Source: Gammaproteobacteria bacterium (GTDB lineage: Bacteria; Pseudomonadota; Gammaproteobacteria; HK1). From it: DNA of 5,409 nt. A model generated the notes under the pieces. It worked only from the letters and a program-made list of their open reading frames with translations. It made no database searches and had not been told where the DNA came from. The stretch is from positions 1 through 5,409 of the forward strand of contig JABDQX010000121.1 of assembly GCA_013042035.1 (NCBI GenBank). Reading direction: 5' to 3'. Made by a program: the position numbers and the translations under genes. The first letter of the stretch is position 1; every line of letters starts with the position of its first letter. Positions 1 through 5,409 of the stretch are shown here, in pieces.

Positions 1-2507
1 ATGATCACCGGCAGCCGGTACTCGGCCATCAGAATGGCGTTGTAAAAGGTCCAGCGCCCACCAAAACCCGACAGCGGCGGTACGCCCGAAATCGCAATAA
101 TGCCGATCATGACCGCGATAAAGGACAGCGGCATCAGGGTTATCAGTCCCCCCATCCGGTACATATCGCGTGTGCCGGTGCGCTTAGCGATACCGCCCAC
201 GGACAGAAACAGCATGGACTTGTAAATGTAATGGTTGATGACGAATATGAGCGCCATCAGCCAACCGAGATGATTCATCATGGCGAGTCCGAACAGGGCG
301 TACCCCATCTGGCCGATGGAGGAATAGGCGAGCAGGCGCTTGGCGTCTTCCTGGAAGGCCGCCATCAGGTTGCCCAACAGGGCCGACAGGGCGCCGATCC
401 AGAGCATGACGTGGGTGAGTTCAATGCCATAAAGCTGCTGTTTGCCCATATTCAGGAGAAGCATCGCCAGACCAAACAGACCGGCTTTCAATAGGATGCC
501 GGAGACCATGGGCGAGACATCGGTCTCGGCCTCGGCATGGGCACCGGGCAACCAAATGTGCAGGCCGATGGCGGCGGTCTTGGTCATAAAACCAATGGCG
601 AGCAGCAGGAAAACCCACGGCGCCAGGGGCGCGGTCACCTGACCCAATTGTTCGAGCTGGAACAGCGCTTCGCCCTGGGTGGCGAGGGCGAAACCGGTCA
701 GGATCAGGAATGCGCCGCCCAGGGAAAAGATGATGTAGGAAAGGGCGTGGGGTTCGGACTGTTTACCACGCAGGATAAGGAAGTAAGAACCCACCGTCAG
801 CAATTCCCAGGCGGCGAAGAAGCCGAAGGAATCCTCGGCGACGATCAGCATGGCCAACCCGGCGAACATCAGCATACTCGAGGGATAAAAGCCGATTCGC
901 TGGCCGTGGGCGTGGTAACTCGCCAACAGGATCAGTGCGCCGCCGATGAGGATGATGATGGCGAAGATGAGCTGCAAAGGGTCGTAGGCGGAATAACTCG
1001 CGATGAACCAAACCACCAGACCAACGATGGCGATCGTATTCTTGATCCAGGCCGGCAACTTCTCCAATGGCAGGAAGAGCAGCGCGAAAACCAATGGCAG
1101 GGAGTGGAACAGATTACCGCGTCCAGACAGATCGCCCCACAGGTAGCCGAGCATCCAACTGGCGATGATGGCGGCGGAAACCACCGTCAACTTGAACATG
1201 GATCCGGAAACCGCTCCGTCGGTCTGCTGTTCGCGCCGGATGACATAGCCGAACCAGCGGAATAGATAACCGGCCTCGATTAGCGCGCCGGTCAGGATCA
1301 GCGCAATCAGCGTAATGCGCTCCTCGCCGGCGAGGACGTGTATCAATTCCCACTTGGCGTAGAAGCCGGGGAAAGGTGGTAGGCCGGTCAGCAACGCAAT
1401 AAAGGTGATGAAAGCAAAGATCAGCAGCGGATGGCCACGGAGCGCGGTCCACGCGGTCAGTTCACGGCCCGCGATGAGCCCCGAGAGCCAGTAGAGTCCG
1501 GCCTTGGCCACGGCATGGGCGAGCAGGACACCACCGGCGATGAAAAAGTAGTTATCCCCGAGTATGTCGCGCTGTCCGAGAACCACGAGGATGAGCCCGA
1601 TCTGGGCTACCGACGAATAGCCCAGCAGTCGTCGATCATTGCTCTGCGACAGGGCAAACAGGTTGGCGGCAACGAAGCTCACGATACCGATGCCGGTTGC
1701 CACCGGAAACCAGGCGGAACCGCCGATAAGGAGCATCTTATCCACCGCGTAGAGCGCCGCCGAGCCCGCCGCTGCGGAAAAAACCGCTGAGAAAGCGGGA
1801 TGCGCGGACTCATAGATATCCAGCGCCCAGCCGTTGGCCGGGAAGGGTTTGAGTTCGGCAACGATGGCGATGAACATCAGGAAAAAAGCCAGTGAACCGC
1901 CTTTCAACAGATTCAAGTGAGCGTCGGCCATGCCGTCGATATTGAGCGTTCCGGTAGCGTGGTAAGCGAAAATGATGCCGATCAGCAGCAGGATCGAGAT
2001 GACCTGGGCAACGATCAGATACTTGAAGCCAGCGGACAGAGCCCGCTTGTCCTGGGAAAGGAGAACCAAACCACCGGTGGCGATGACCGTGAGTTCGAAA
2101 AAGACGAACAGATTGAAGATGTCACGGGTGAGGATAATACCGGTCAACGCCATGATCAGGACGAGAAACACCGCCATGGCGCGGCGACCCAGCCTGAACA
2201 GGGATTCCTTGAGATACAGTGCGGAAAACAGGCCCGTCAGACAGATCAGCAATGTCAACGCCGCCTCCGGGAGCGCCATCCGAAGATTTATCGCAAAAGG
2301 CGGTTCTGTGCCGGCGGTGAATATCTCGACTGGCGCGGTGCCATCCCAGCCCAACCCCCGAACCCAGCCAGCAGCTATCGCGCTCATGAAAGCCAGCGCC
2401 ACCAGCATTATCCAATAGGCAGCGACGCGCCGTTCTTCCCCCAACAACCCCAACAGGAATGCCGCGCCCAGTCCGATTGCGATAATAAATATAGGATTAT
2501 ATTCCAT
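1..2507 (-). CDS. mnhD: Tandem-fused MnhD/NuoL-type antiporter subunit (two antiporter domains in one protein), C-terminus beyond the window
   Basis: This is an integral membrane, proton-conducting antiporter subunit of the Mrp/complex I family. I translated 2507 to base 3 codon by codon: 835 residues with no stop. Domain 1 (about residues 1-455) shows 14 hydrophobic segments and MnhD marks: E138 in helix 5 (FNLFVFFELT), K220 in helix 7 (AELKPFPANGW), RRLLGYSSVAQIG near 290, H331 and K335 in HAVAKAGLYW, and K385 after GLPPFPGF. Domain 2 (about 466 onward) starts again with E568 (FFAAWELL), K643, H650, H657 (HIWLPGAH), K674 (ILLKAG), KRLLAYSSIGQMGY, NHYIYKSMLF, and GVPPLSGFGGRW ending at R818 and W819. 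About 12 helices of domain 2 are in view. A usual MnhD has about 500 residues, so this protein should approach twice that length. ATG 2507 was chosen because the protein begins at helix 1; its ribosome site is weak. The halves are diverged paralogues, not a recent duplication. An in-frame sequencing or assembly artefact is possible but unlikely, since both halves read cleanly. Confidence 0.9.
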   Translation of the reverse strand, partial: MEYNPIFIIAIGLGAAFLLGLLGEERRVAAYWIMLVALAFMSAIAAGWVRGLGWDGTAPVEIFTAGTEPPFAINLRMALPEAALTLLICLTGLFSALYLKESLFRLGRRAMAVFLVLIMALTGIILTRDIFNLFVFFELTVIATGGLVLLSQDKRALSAGFKYLIVAQVISILLLIGIIFAYHATGTLNIDGMADAHLNLLKGGSLAFFLMFIAIVAELKPFPANGWALDIYESAHPAFSAVFSAAAGSAALYAVDKMLLIGGSAWFPVATGIGIVSFVAANLFALSQSNDRRLLGYSSVAQIGLILVVLGQRDILGDNYFFIAGGVLLAHAVAKAGLYWLSGLIAGRELTAWTALRGHPLLIFAFITFIALLTGLPPFPGFYAKWELIHVLAGEERITLIALILTGALIEAGYLFRWFGYVIRREQQTDGAVSGSMFKLTVVSAAIIASWMLGYLWGDLSGRGNLFHSLPLVFALLFLPLEKLPAWIKNTIAIVGLVVWFIASYSAYDPLQLIFAIIILIGGALILLASYHAHGQRIGFYPSSMLMFAGLAMLIVAEDSFGFFAAWELLTVGSYFLILRGKQSEPHALSYIIFSLGGAFLILTGFALATQGEALFQLEQLGQVTAPLAPWVFLLLAIGFMTKTAAIGLHIWLPGAHAEAETDVSPMVSGILLKAGLFGLAMLLLNMGKQQLYGIELTHVMLWIGALSALLGNLMAAFQEDAKRLLAYSSIGQMGYALFGLAMMNHLGWLMALIFVINHYIYKSMLFLSVGGIAKRTGTRDMYRMGGLITLMPLSFIAVMIGIIAISGVPPLSGFGGRWTFYNAILMAEYRLPVI
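1108..1145 (-). other. Junction between the two antiporter domains of the MnhD fusion
   Basis: This stretch encodes the short polar linker (around GDLSGRGNLF, residues about 455-467) between helix 14 of domain 1 and the first hydrophobic segment of domain 2. No stop codon, ribosome site or credible internal ATG start is visible here, which supports one continuous polypeptide. With 14 helices in domain 1, the second domain would start on the same membrane side as the first, so both could have the same orientation. The helix count is by eye. Confidence 0.6.
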
Positions 2508-2555
2508 GTCGAAAAATCCCGGCAGCTTGCGGAAAAAGTTGCATGCAAAGGGCGC
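2508..2555 (-). promoter_or_regulatory. mnhC-mnhD spacer with weak ribosome binding site
   Basis: This is the only real gap inside the antiporter block (48 bases). The best Shine-Dalgarno match for the long MnhD gene is GGGA at 2520-2517, nine bases before ATG 2507. It is clearly weaker than the GGAGG sites of the other genes. The spacer also holds a perfect 10-base palindrome, TTGCATGCAA, at 2539-2548. No promoter or terminator is apparent. The spacer is in frame with both mnhC and mnhD and has no further stop codon. Confidence 0.5.
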
Positions 2556-2924
2556 TCACCATTTGAGCTCCATGTATTTCCCTATATCGAGAGTGTGTTT
2601 CGTCTCATAAAGCTTATAGGCGTAAGCGAGCATCAGCGCCGTGATGCCCACGCCGATGACAATGGCGGTCAGCACCAGCGCCTGGGGTACCGGATCGATG
2701 ATCCGGGCCGCTGCTTCCTGAACCGGAACGGCGGCGTCCATGATGGGCGCGGTACGCCCTGGCAGATAACCGACGGCGACCAAAACCACATGAACCCCGG
2801 TGCTGGCGACGGTAAAGCAAACAATCATGCGCAGAATATTACGATTGGTCAATGCGCCATACAGACCGATGAGTATCAGGAGAAAACCGGCGGTCATTGC
2901 GATGTTGCTAATCGTAAGGGCCAT
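2556..2924 (-). CDS. mnhC: Na+/H+ antiporter subunit MnhC (NuoK-like, MbhG-like)
   Basis: A small membrane subunit of 122 residues, homologous to NuoK of complex I and in the usual MnhC size range. Three hydrophobic segments are visible (about 8-25, 30-53 and 80-104). Family marks include GLYGALTNRNILRM (20-33), a GY..GRTAPI stretch after helix 2, and DPVPQALVLTAIVIGVGITA, the most conserved MnhC block. The TGVH(V/L) pattern in helix 2 resembles the TGVN of Mbh-type C subunits, where Asn is more usual than His. ATG 2924 overlaps the TAA of the preceding B gene by one base (TAATG). A strong GGAGG lies just upstream, so translation is probably coupled. Its TGA at 2558-2556 is followed by the mnhD spacer. 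Confidence 0.95.
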   Translation of the reverse strand: MALTISNIAMTAGFLLILIGLYGALTNRNILRMIVCFTVASTGVHVVLVAVGYLPGRTAPIMDAAVPVQEAAARIIDPVPQALVLTAIVIGVGITALMLAYAYKLYETKHTLDIGKYMELKW

Positions 2925-3625
2925 TACGGTTCCTCCGTTTCTGACAGGTTGGCCAGCATCGACGAAAACTCCGCGCCGACCTTGAGGCCAACAAATGAAT
3001 AGATGATGGGTATCGCACCGGCCGAGAATAACGCGCCGACAGTACCCGTGGGCAGGATGCGATTATCCAGGAAACCGCCGGCGAGGAAGATCCCGAACAC
3101 GCCGATGACAACAAAAAACAATCCCGAAATCGATTCGAGCGCGGCAATCAGGCGATGACTGAAACGCTTGGTTGGCTCGGTCAGCAATATAAGAAGAATC
3201 GCCGAGGCAATGACGGCACCGCCCTGGAAACCGCCACCGGGCGTCAGATGGCCATTGATAAAGATGTAAACACCAAGCAACAAAATCAGCGGCACGAGGA
3301 GGCGGCTACCGGTTGTCAGTAGTTCACCAGACGGTGGCAATTCACGCTGTCCTGCCCCGCTGTGCTGTCGGTTATGGGCCAGAACAAGCCCTACGATAGC
3401 CGCCGTCAGAAACAACACCGTGACTTCACCTAATGTGTCGAGACCCCGGTAGGTCACGATAATGGCCGTAATGATATTAGCCGCGCCAAGATCCTGCGCC
3501 GTATGGTCCGCGTAGTAGCGGGCGGTAAGATTGAGCTCGGTATCGGGCGTGTAACCGAGCAGGAGGGTGATAAATATCGCGCCAATCCCGAACAGCAACA
3601 GGAGCGCCAGAAAACGTTTAATCAT
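2924..3625 (-). CDS. mnhB: MbhE-MnhB fusion subunit of Na+/H+ antiporter
   Basis: A membrane protein of 233 residues, longer than a plain MnhB (about 140). Residues 1-90 match the last segment of MrpA, which is a separate subunit (MbhE) in archaeal membrane hydrogenases: an N-terminal helix, a periplasmic-type loop, AANIITAIIVTYRGLDTLGE (48-67), then a helix. Residues about 100-230 are the MnhB domain, with the hallmark GHLTPGGGFQGG at 125-136, GGFLDNRILPTGTVG and a final GLKVGAE block. ATG 3625 has a strong GGGGAGGAG site upstream and overlaps the DUF4040 gene by 8 bases. The stop TAA shares one base with the mnhC start. The sequence shows the fusion directly. That it supplies the missing C-terminal part of MrpA is inferred from the family. 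Confidence 0.93.
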   Translation of the reverse strand: MIKRFLALLLLFGIGAIFITLLLGYTPDTELNLTARYYADHTAQDLGAANIITAIIVTYRGLDTLGEVTVLFLTAAIVGLVLAHNRQHSGAGQRELPPSGELLTTGSRLLVPLILLLGVYIFINGHLTPGGGFQGGAVIASAILLILLTEPTKRFSHRLIAALESISGLFFVVIGVFGIFLAGGFLDNRILPTGTVGALFSAGAIPIIYSFVGLKVGAEFSSMLANLSETEEP

Positions 3626-3872
3626 GTTCTCCTCCCCGCACCCTTCCTAGGACAAAGAAAAACAGGAAAACAGTCAATCCGCTGCCGATGGCGGCTTCTG
3701 TCATCGCCACATCCGGCGCGGCGAGGATCAAAAATAGGATCGACGCAAGCAAGCTGACCAACCCGGCGGCAAGTATCGCGATGGGCAAACTTTTACCGCG
3801 AATTGCCACCAGCGCCGCCCCGATCATGGCGCAGGCGAATAGCAGGCTCATTGCCAACATCAATGTGCTCAT
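3618..3872 (-). CDS. DUF4040 / MbhD-like small subunit (MrpA C-terminal segment)
   Basis: A very hydrophobic protein of 84 residues with three probable helices (about 4-23, 29-49 and 60-77). The motif AAPDVAMTEAAIGSGL (51-66), with D54 and E59, is the signature of the DUF4040 segment. In classical Mrp systems this lies near the C-terminus of MrpA; in Mbh-type complexes it is the separate MbhD subunit. The acidic pair is thought to sit in the ion path between the MrpA and MrpB-type parts (family inference). ATG 3872 overlaps the mnhG stop by four bases (ATGA), and CGGAGGC at 3884-3878 is a good ribosome site. The gene overlaps the next one by eight bases. Confidence 0.9.
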   Translation of the reverse strand: MSTLMLAMSLLFACAMIGAALVAIRGKSLPIAILAAGLVSLLASILFLILAAPDVAMTEAAIGSGLTVFLFFFVLGRVRGGEHD

Positions 3873-4207
3873 GATTCGCCTCCGGTGTCTTCGGCAAGCC
3901 GGTCGACCTTCATCGTGGACAATTTTCTCACCCCGCTGCGATGCGCCGCGCGGGCAAGTACATGGGAGGACAGAGGATTGGTGAAAAACGTGAACAGCCC
4001 GATGAGTAGAAGCTCAATTCCCCACTCGGGCCGCAGACAGGTAGCCCCAACCAAGGTCAGCAATGTTCCCAGCGTAGTCGCCTTGGTCCCCGCCTGAATG
4101 CGGGTGAAAAGATCGGGCATGCGAATCAGCCCCAGCCCGCAAACCACCAGGAAACTGGCGCCGCCTATCAGGAGTAGGCCACCTATAACATCAAGTATTA
4201 TTCCCAT
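3869..4207 (-). CDS. mnhG: Na+/H+ antiporter subunit MnhG
   Basis: A membrane subunit of 112 residues, typical for MnhG/PhaG. It has three hydrophobic segments (about 2-28, 44-57 and 63-76). The conserved block GLIRMPDLFTRIQAGTKATT is followed by LGTLL, then TNPLSSHVLARAAHRSGV; these are the two best-known MnhG signatures. A hydrophilic tail of about 20 residues ends the protein. I chose ATG 4207 over the in-frame TTG at 4210: GGGAGGA at 4219-4213 is correctly spaced for the ATG and too close for the TTG. The start shares one base with the mnhF TGA (TGATG). The stop overlaps the DUF4040 start, so coupled translation is likely at both ends. Confidence 0.95.
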   Translation of the reverse strand: MGIILDVIGGLLLIGGASFLVVCGLGLIRMPDLFTRIQAGTKATTLGTLLTLVGATCLRPEWGIELLLIGLFTFFTNPLSSHVLARAAHRSGVRKLSTMKVDRLAEDTGGES

Positions 4208-4467
4208 CAAAATCCTCCCTCGATATAACGGGCAACGACGATCACGCCAAGGAAAGAAAGCAACGCGTATACGAGGGCCACATCCAAGTAAATGCTGCGC
4301 TCTCCAGCCAGCGCACCGAGCACAATGCCAGTAATGGAAATAATCGTCAGAACATCGAAAGCGACGACGCGGTCAGCGGCCGACGGTCCTTTGATGAACC
4401 GGGTGAAAGCGAATATGAACGCTAACCCGACAAGGGCCGCAGCCACATAGATCAGAAAATTACCCAT
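4207..4467 (-). CDS. mnhF: Na+/H+ antiporter subunit MnhF
   Basis: A small membrane protein of 86 residues, in the normal range for MnhF/PhaF. Three helices are visible (about 3-24, 36-52 and 61-80). The loop motif KGPSAADRVVAFD (26-38) is the MnhF hallmark (usually GP...DRVVALD), and DVALVYALLSFLGVIVVARY near the end matches the family's third helix. I chose ATG 4467 over an in-frame TTG at 4479 that would add four residues, because GAGGT at 4477-4473 is well placed for the ATG and the TTG has no good site. With this start the gene overlaps mnhE by eight bases, and its TGA shares a base with the mnhG start. Confidence 0.95.
   Translation of the reverse strand: MGNFLIYVAAALVGLAFIFAFTRFIKGPSAADRVVAFDVLTIISITGIVLGALAGERSIYLDVALVYALLSFLGVIVVARYIEGGF
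4213..4219 (-). promoter_or_regulatory. mnhG ribosome binding site (decides start)
   Basis: GGGAGGA on the minus strand lies five bases before ATG 4207 and only two bases before the alternative TTG 4210. This supports the ATG as the mnhG start. Confidence 0.75.
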
Positions 4468-4963
4468 AGATAACCTCAAGATAACGCTCGAAGCCAGCGA
4501 CGATTCTGGCCGTTACCACGTCGATATCGGTCGATTCCACCGTTATCCAGTGAATATAGAGCCATTCATCCCGGAGCTCGACTGTCAGGGTGCCTGGCGT
4601 CAGTGTTATCGAGTTGGCCAGCAACAGCCGTCCCGATCTGCTTTTGAGCCGAGTCCGTACCTTGACGATACCGGGATTGATCGGCATGCTGGGGGTGAGA
4701 ACGATACCGGCAACCATGATATTCGACTTGACCAGCTCTTTGAGAAAGTAGAAAAAATAGAGCACTACCGCCAAAAAGGCGATTGGCGTGGGGTGGGGCT
4801 CGGCGTAGAGCACCGAGCTGTCTCTGAGAAGAAACGCGATGGCGAACGATACCAACAAGCCGATAGCAAGAACATCGATCGCGAGGGTACCGCTCAACAG
4901 CAGCCAAAGAGTGAAGAGAACCGCGAACAACGCGATTGGAGCTCGCACCTTATTTATTATCAT
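4460..4963 (-). CDS. mnhE: Na+/H+ antiporter subunit MnhE
   Basis: A protein of 167 residues, the usual MnhE/PhaE length. Two N-terminal helices (about 8-24 and 28-46) are followed by a third (about 60-75) and a soluble C-terminal domain expected on the cytoplasmic side. Conserved blocks are KELVKSNIMVAGIVL (75-89), PSMPINPGIV (91-100) and LLANSITLTPGTLT (114-127), all diagnostic of MnhE. ATG 4963 has GAGAGGT at 4975-4969 as its ribosome site. It is the first antiporter gene of the block, so any promoter for the operon lies in the 81-base spacer upstream or before the protease-like gene. The stop TAA lies within the start of mnhF. Confidence 0.96.
   Translation of the reverse strand: MIINKVRAPIALFAVLFTLWLLLSGTLAIDVLAIGLLVSFAIAFLLRDSSVLYAEPHPTPIAFLAVVLYFFYFLKELVKSNIMVAGIVLTPSMPINPGIVKVRTRLKSRSGRLLLANSITLTPGTLTVELRDEWLYIHWITVESTDIDVVTARIVAGFERYLEVIYG
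4473..4477 (-). promoter_or_regulatory. mnhF ribosome binding site (decides start)
   Basis: GAGGT on the minus strand lies five bases before ATG 4467, inside the end of mnhE. It favours that start over the upstream TTG at 4479. Confidence 0.65.
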
Positions 4964-5044
4964 TCACAACCTCTCGGTAACTTACAATGCTTGTCTCAAT
5001 TGCGCTCGTATAACCGGGAATTTTCAGACACGCTCCAGGAAAAA

Positions 5045-5407
5045 TCACTTTAATTTGGCTGCCGGTAATTTTTTCAGTCGGTTGTTGAGTGCGTCGATCT
5101 CAATGCCTGCCGATTTGAGCGCCGTCGTGCCAAGAATAGGTTCGGCATGATTATCGCCGAAAATGATGGTTCCTCCCGCGATCTCATCCATGAACTCGAT
5201 ATCCGCCGTGGTAATATCCATATTGATTTCGGAATGTCCCGCCAGTTTATAGGATCGACGGCCCTTGGGAACAAGTCCAATCGCCTCAAGACGGTGGCGC
5301 GGCACCAGAGAGTCCGTGATACTGGGATCTACCATGAATAACCCTTCCCACGATTTTTCCGGATCGGCAGGGTTGCGGATGGTAACGGTTACCTGCATGA
5401 GGTTCAT
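5045..5407 (-). CDS. Clan AA aspartic-protease-like protein with altered catalytic motif
   Basis: A soluble protein of 120 residues, with no signal peptide or membrane helix visible. Its layout matches the small retropepsin-like proteins of bacteria: an N-terminal strand with RNPADP (11-16), then the region that normally reads VDTGAT...LP, a flap-like stretch around YKLAGHSEI, TADIEFMDEIAGGTIIFGD, and the closing ILGTTAL motif followed by GIEID. The catalytic Asp is present (D27), but the motif reads VDPSITDSLVP instead of VDTGA. The active-site Thr and Gly are therefore replaced by Pro and Ser, and the protein may be catalytically dead. ATG 5407 lies two bases from the window edge, so an earlier start cannot be excluded; ATG 5398 is an alternative without a clear ribosome site. 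It is co-directional with the antiporter genes, 81 bases upstream of mnhE. A functional link is unproven. Confidence 0.8.
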   Translation of the reverse strand: MNLMQVTVTIRNPADPEKSWEGLFMVDPSITDSLVPRHRLEAIGLVPKGRRSYKLAGHSEINMDITTADIEFMDEIAGGTIIFGDNHAEPILGTTALKSAGIEIDALNNRLKKLPAAKLK

Positions 5408-5409
5408 TC

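Noticed and set aside
537..1265. Open frame of 242 codons on the plus strand
   Set aside because: Antisense to the fused MnhD gene, with a Gln/Gly/Glu-rich composition and no family motif. The minus-strand frame across it has clear MnhD motifs.
1114..1452. Possible separate minus-strand gene near the domain junction
   Set aside because: It is in a different frame from the MnhD sequence, is Arg/His-rich and has no membrane or domain pattern. The overlapping frame carries conserved antiporter residues throughout.
2539..2548. Perfect palindrome TTGCATGCAA as an operator
   Set aside because: A single 10-base palindrome inside an operon spacer, with no second copy or promoter nearby, can occur by chance.
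1917..3002. Long open frame of 361 codons on the plus strand
   Set aside because: It lies antisense to mnhD, mnhC and the end of mnhB. Its product is a hydrophilic, Gln/Asp/His-rich sequence without recognisable domains, as expected when a GC-rich membrane-protein gene is read on the wrong strand.
5008..5013. TTATAC on the minus strand as a -10 promoter element for the mnhE operon
   Set aside because: No acceptable -35 hexamer occurs 16-18 bases upstream and there is no extended -10 TG. A promoter in this spacer is plausible but not supported by the sequence.
5037..5050. T-run after the aspartic-protease-like stop codon as a rho-independent terminator
   Set aside because: The short T-run is not preceded by a stable GC-rich hairpin, so no terminator separates this gene from mnhE.

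Overview
The window holds one minus-strand block of genes for a multisubunit cation/proton antiporter of the Mrp (Mnh) type. A small aspartic-protease-like gene lies immediately upstream of it. Strong GGAGG-type ribosome sites, moderately high GC and the gene types point to a Gram-negative bacterium. A gammaproteobacterial chemolithotroph or phototroph would fit, but the sequence alone does not settle the taxon.

Layout in the direction of transcription (right to left): a clan AA aspartic-protease-like protein (5407-5045), an 81-base spacer, then mnhE (4963-4460), mnhF (4467-4207), mnhG (4207-3869), a DUF4040/MbhD-like gene (3872-3618), an MbhE-MnhB fusion (3625-2924), mnhC (2924-2556), a 48-base spacer, and a very long MnhD-type gene (2507 to beyond base 1). 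From mnhE to mnhC every pair of genes overlaps by 1 to 8 bases, so this is a tightly coupled operon. No RNA gene, mobile element, CRISPR array or convincing terminator was seen.

The order E-F-G-(DUF4040)-(MbhE+B)-C-D is that of the Mrp-like module of archaeal Mbh/Mbx-type membrane complexes, not the classical bacterial Mrp order A-B-C-D-E-F-G. There is no intact mrpA in view. The pieces that form the C-terminal part of MrpA appear as a free 84-residue protein and as the N-terminal part of the B subunit.

The most unusual item is the last gene. My frame-by-frame reading from 2507 to the window edge finds no stop codon in 835 codons. The protein is two MnhD/NuoL-type 14-helix antiporter domains joined end to end, the second cut off by the window. 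The two halves keep different sets of the usual membrane-embedded charged residues. The subunits together would form a membrane complex exchanging protons for Na+ or another cation. Whether it works alone or is the antiporter arm of a larger redox complex depends on genes outside the window.
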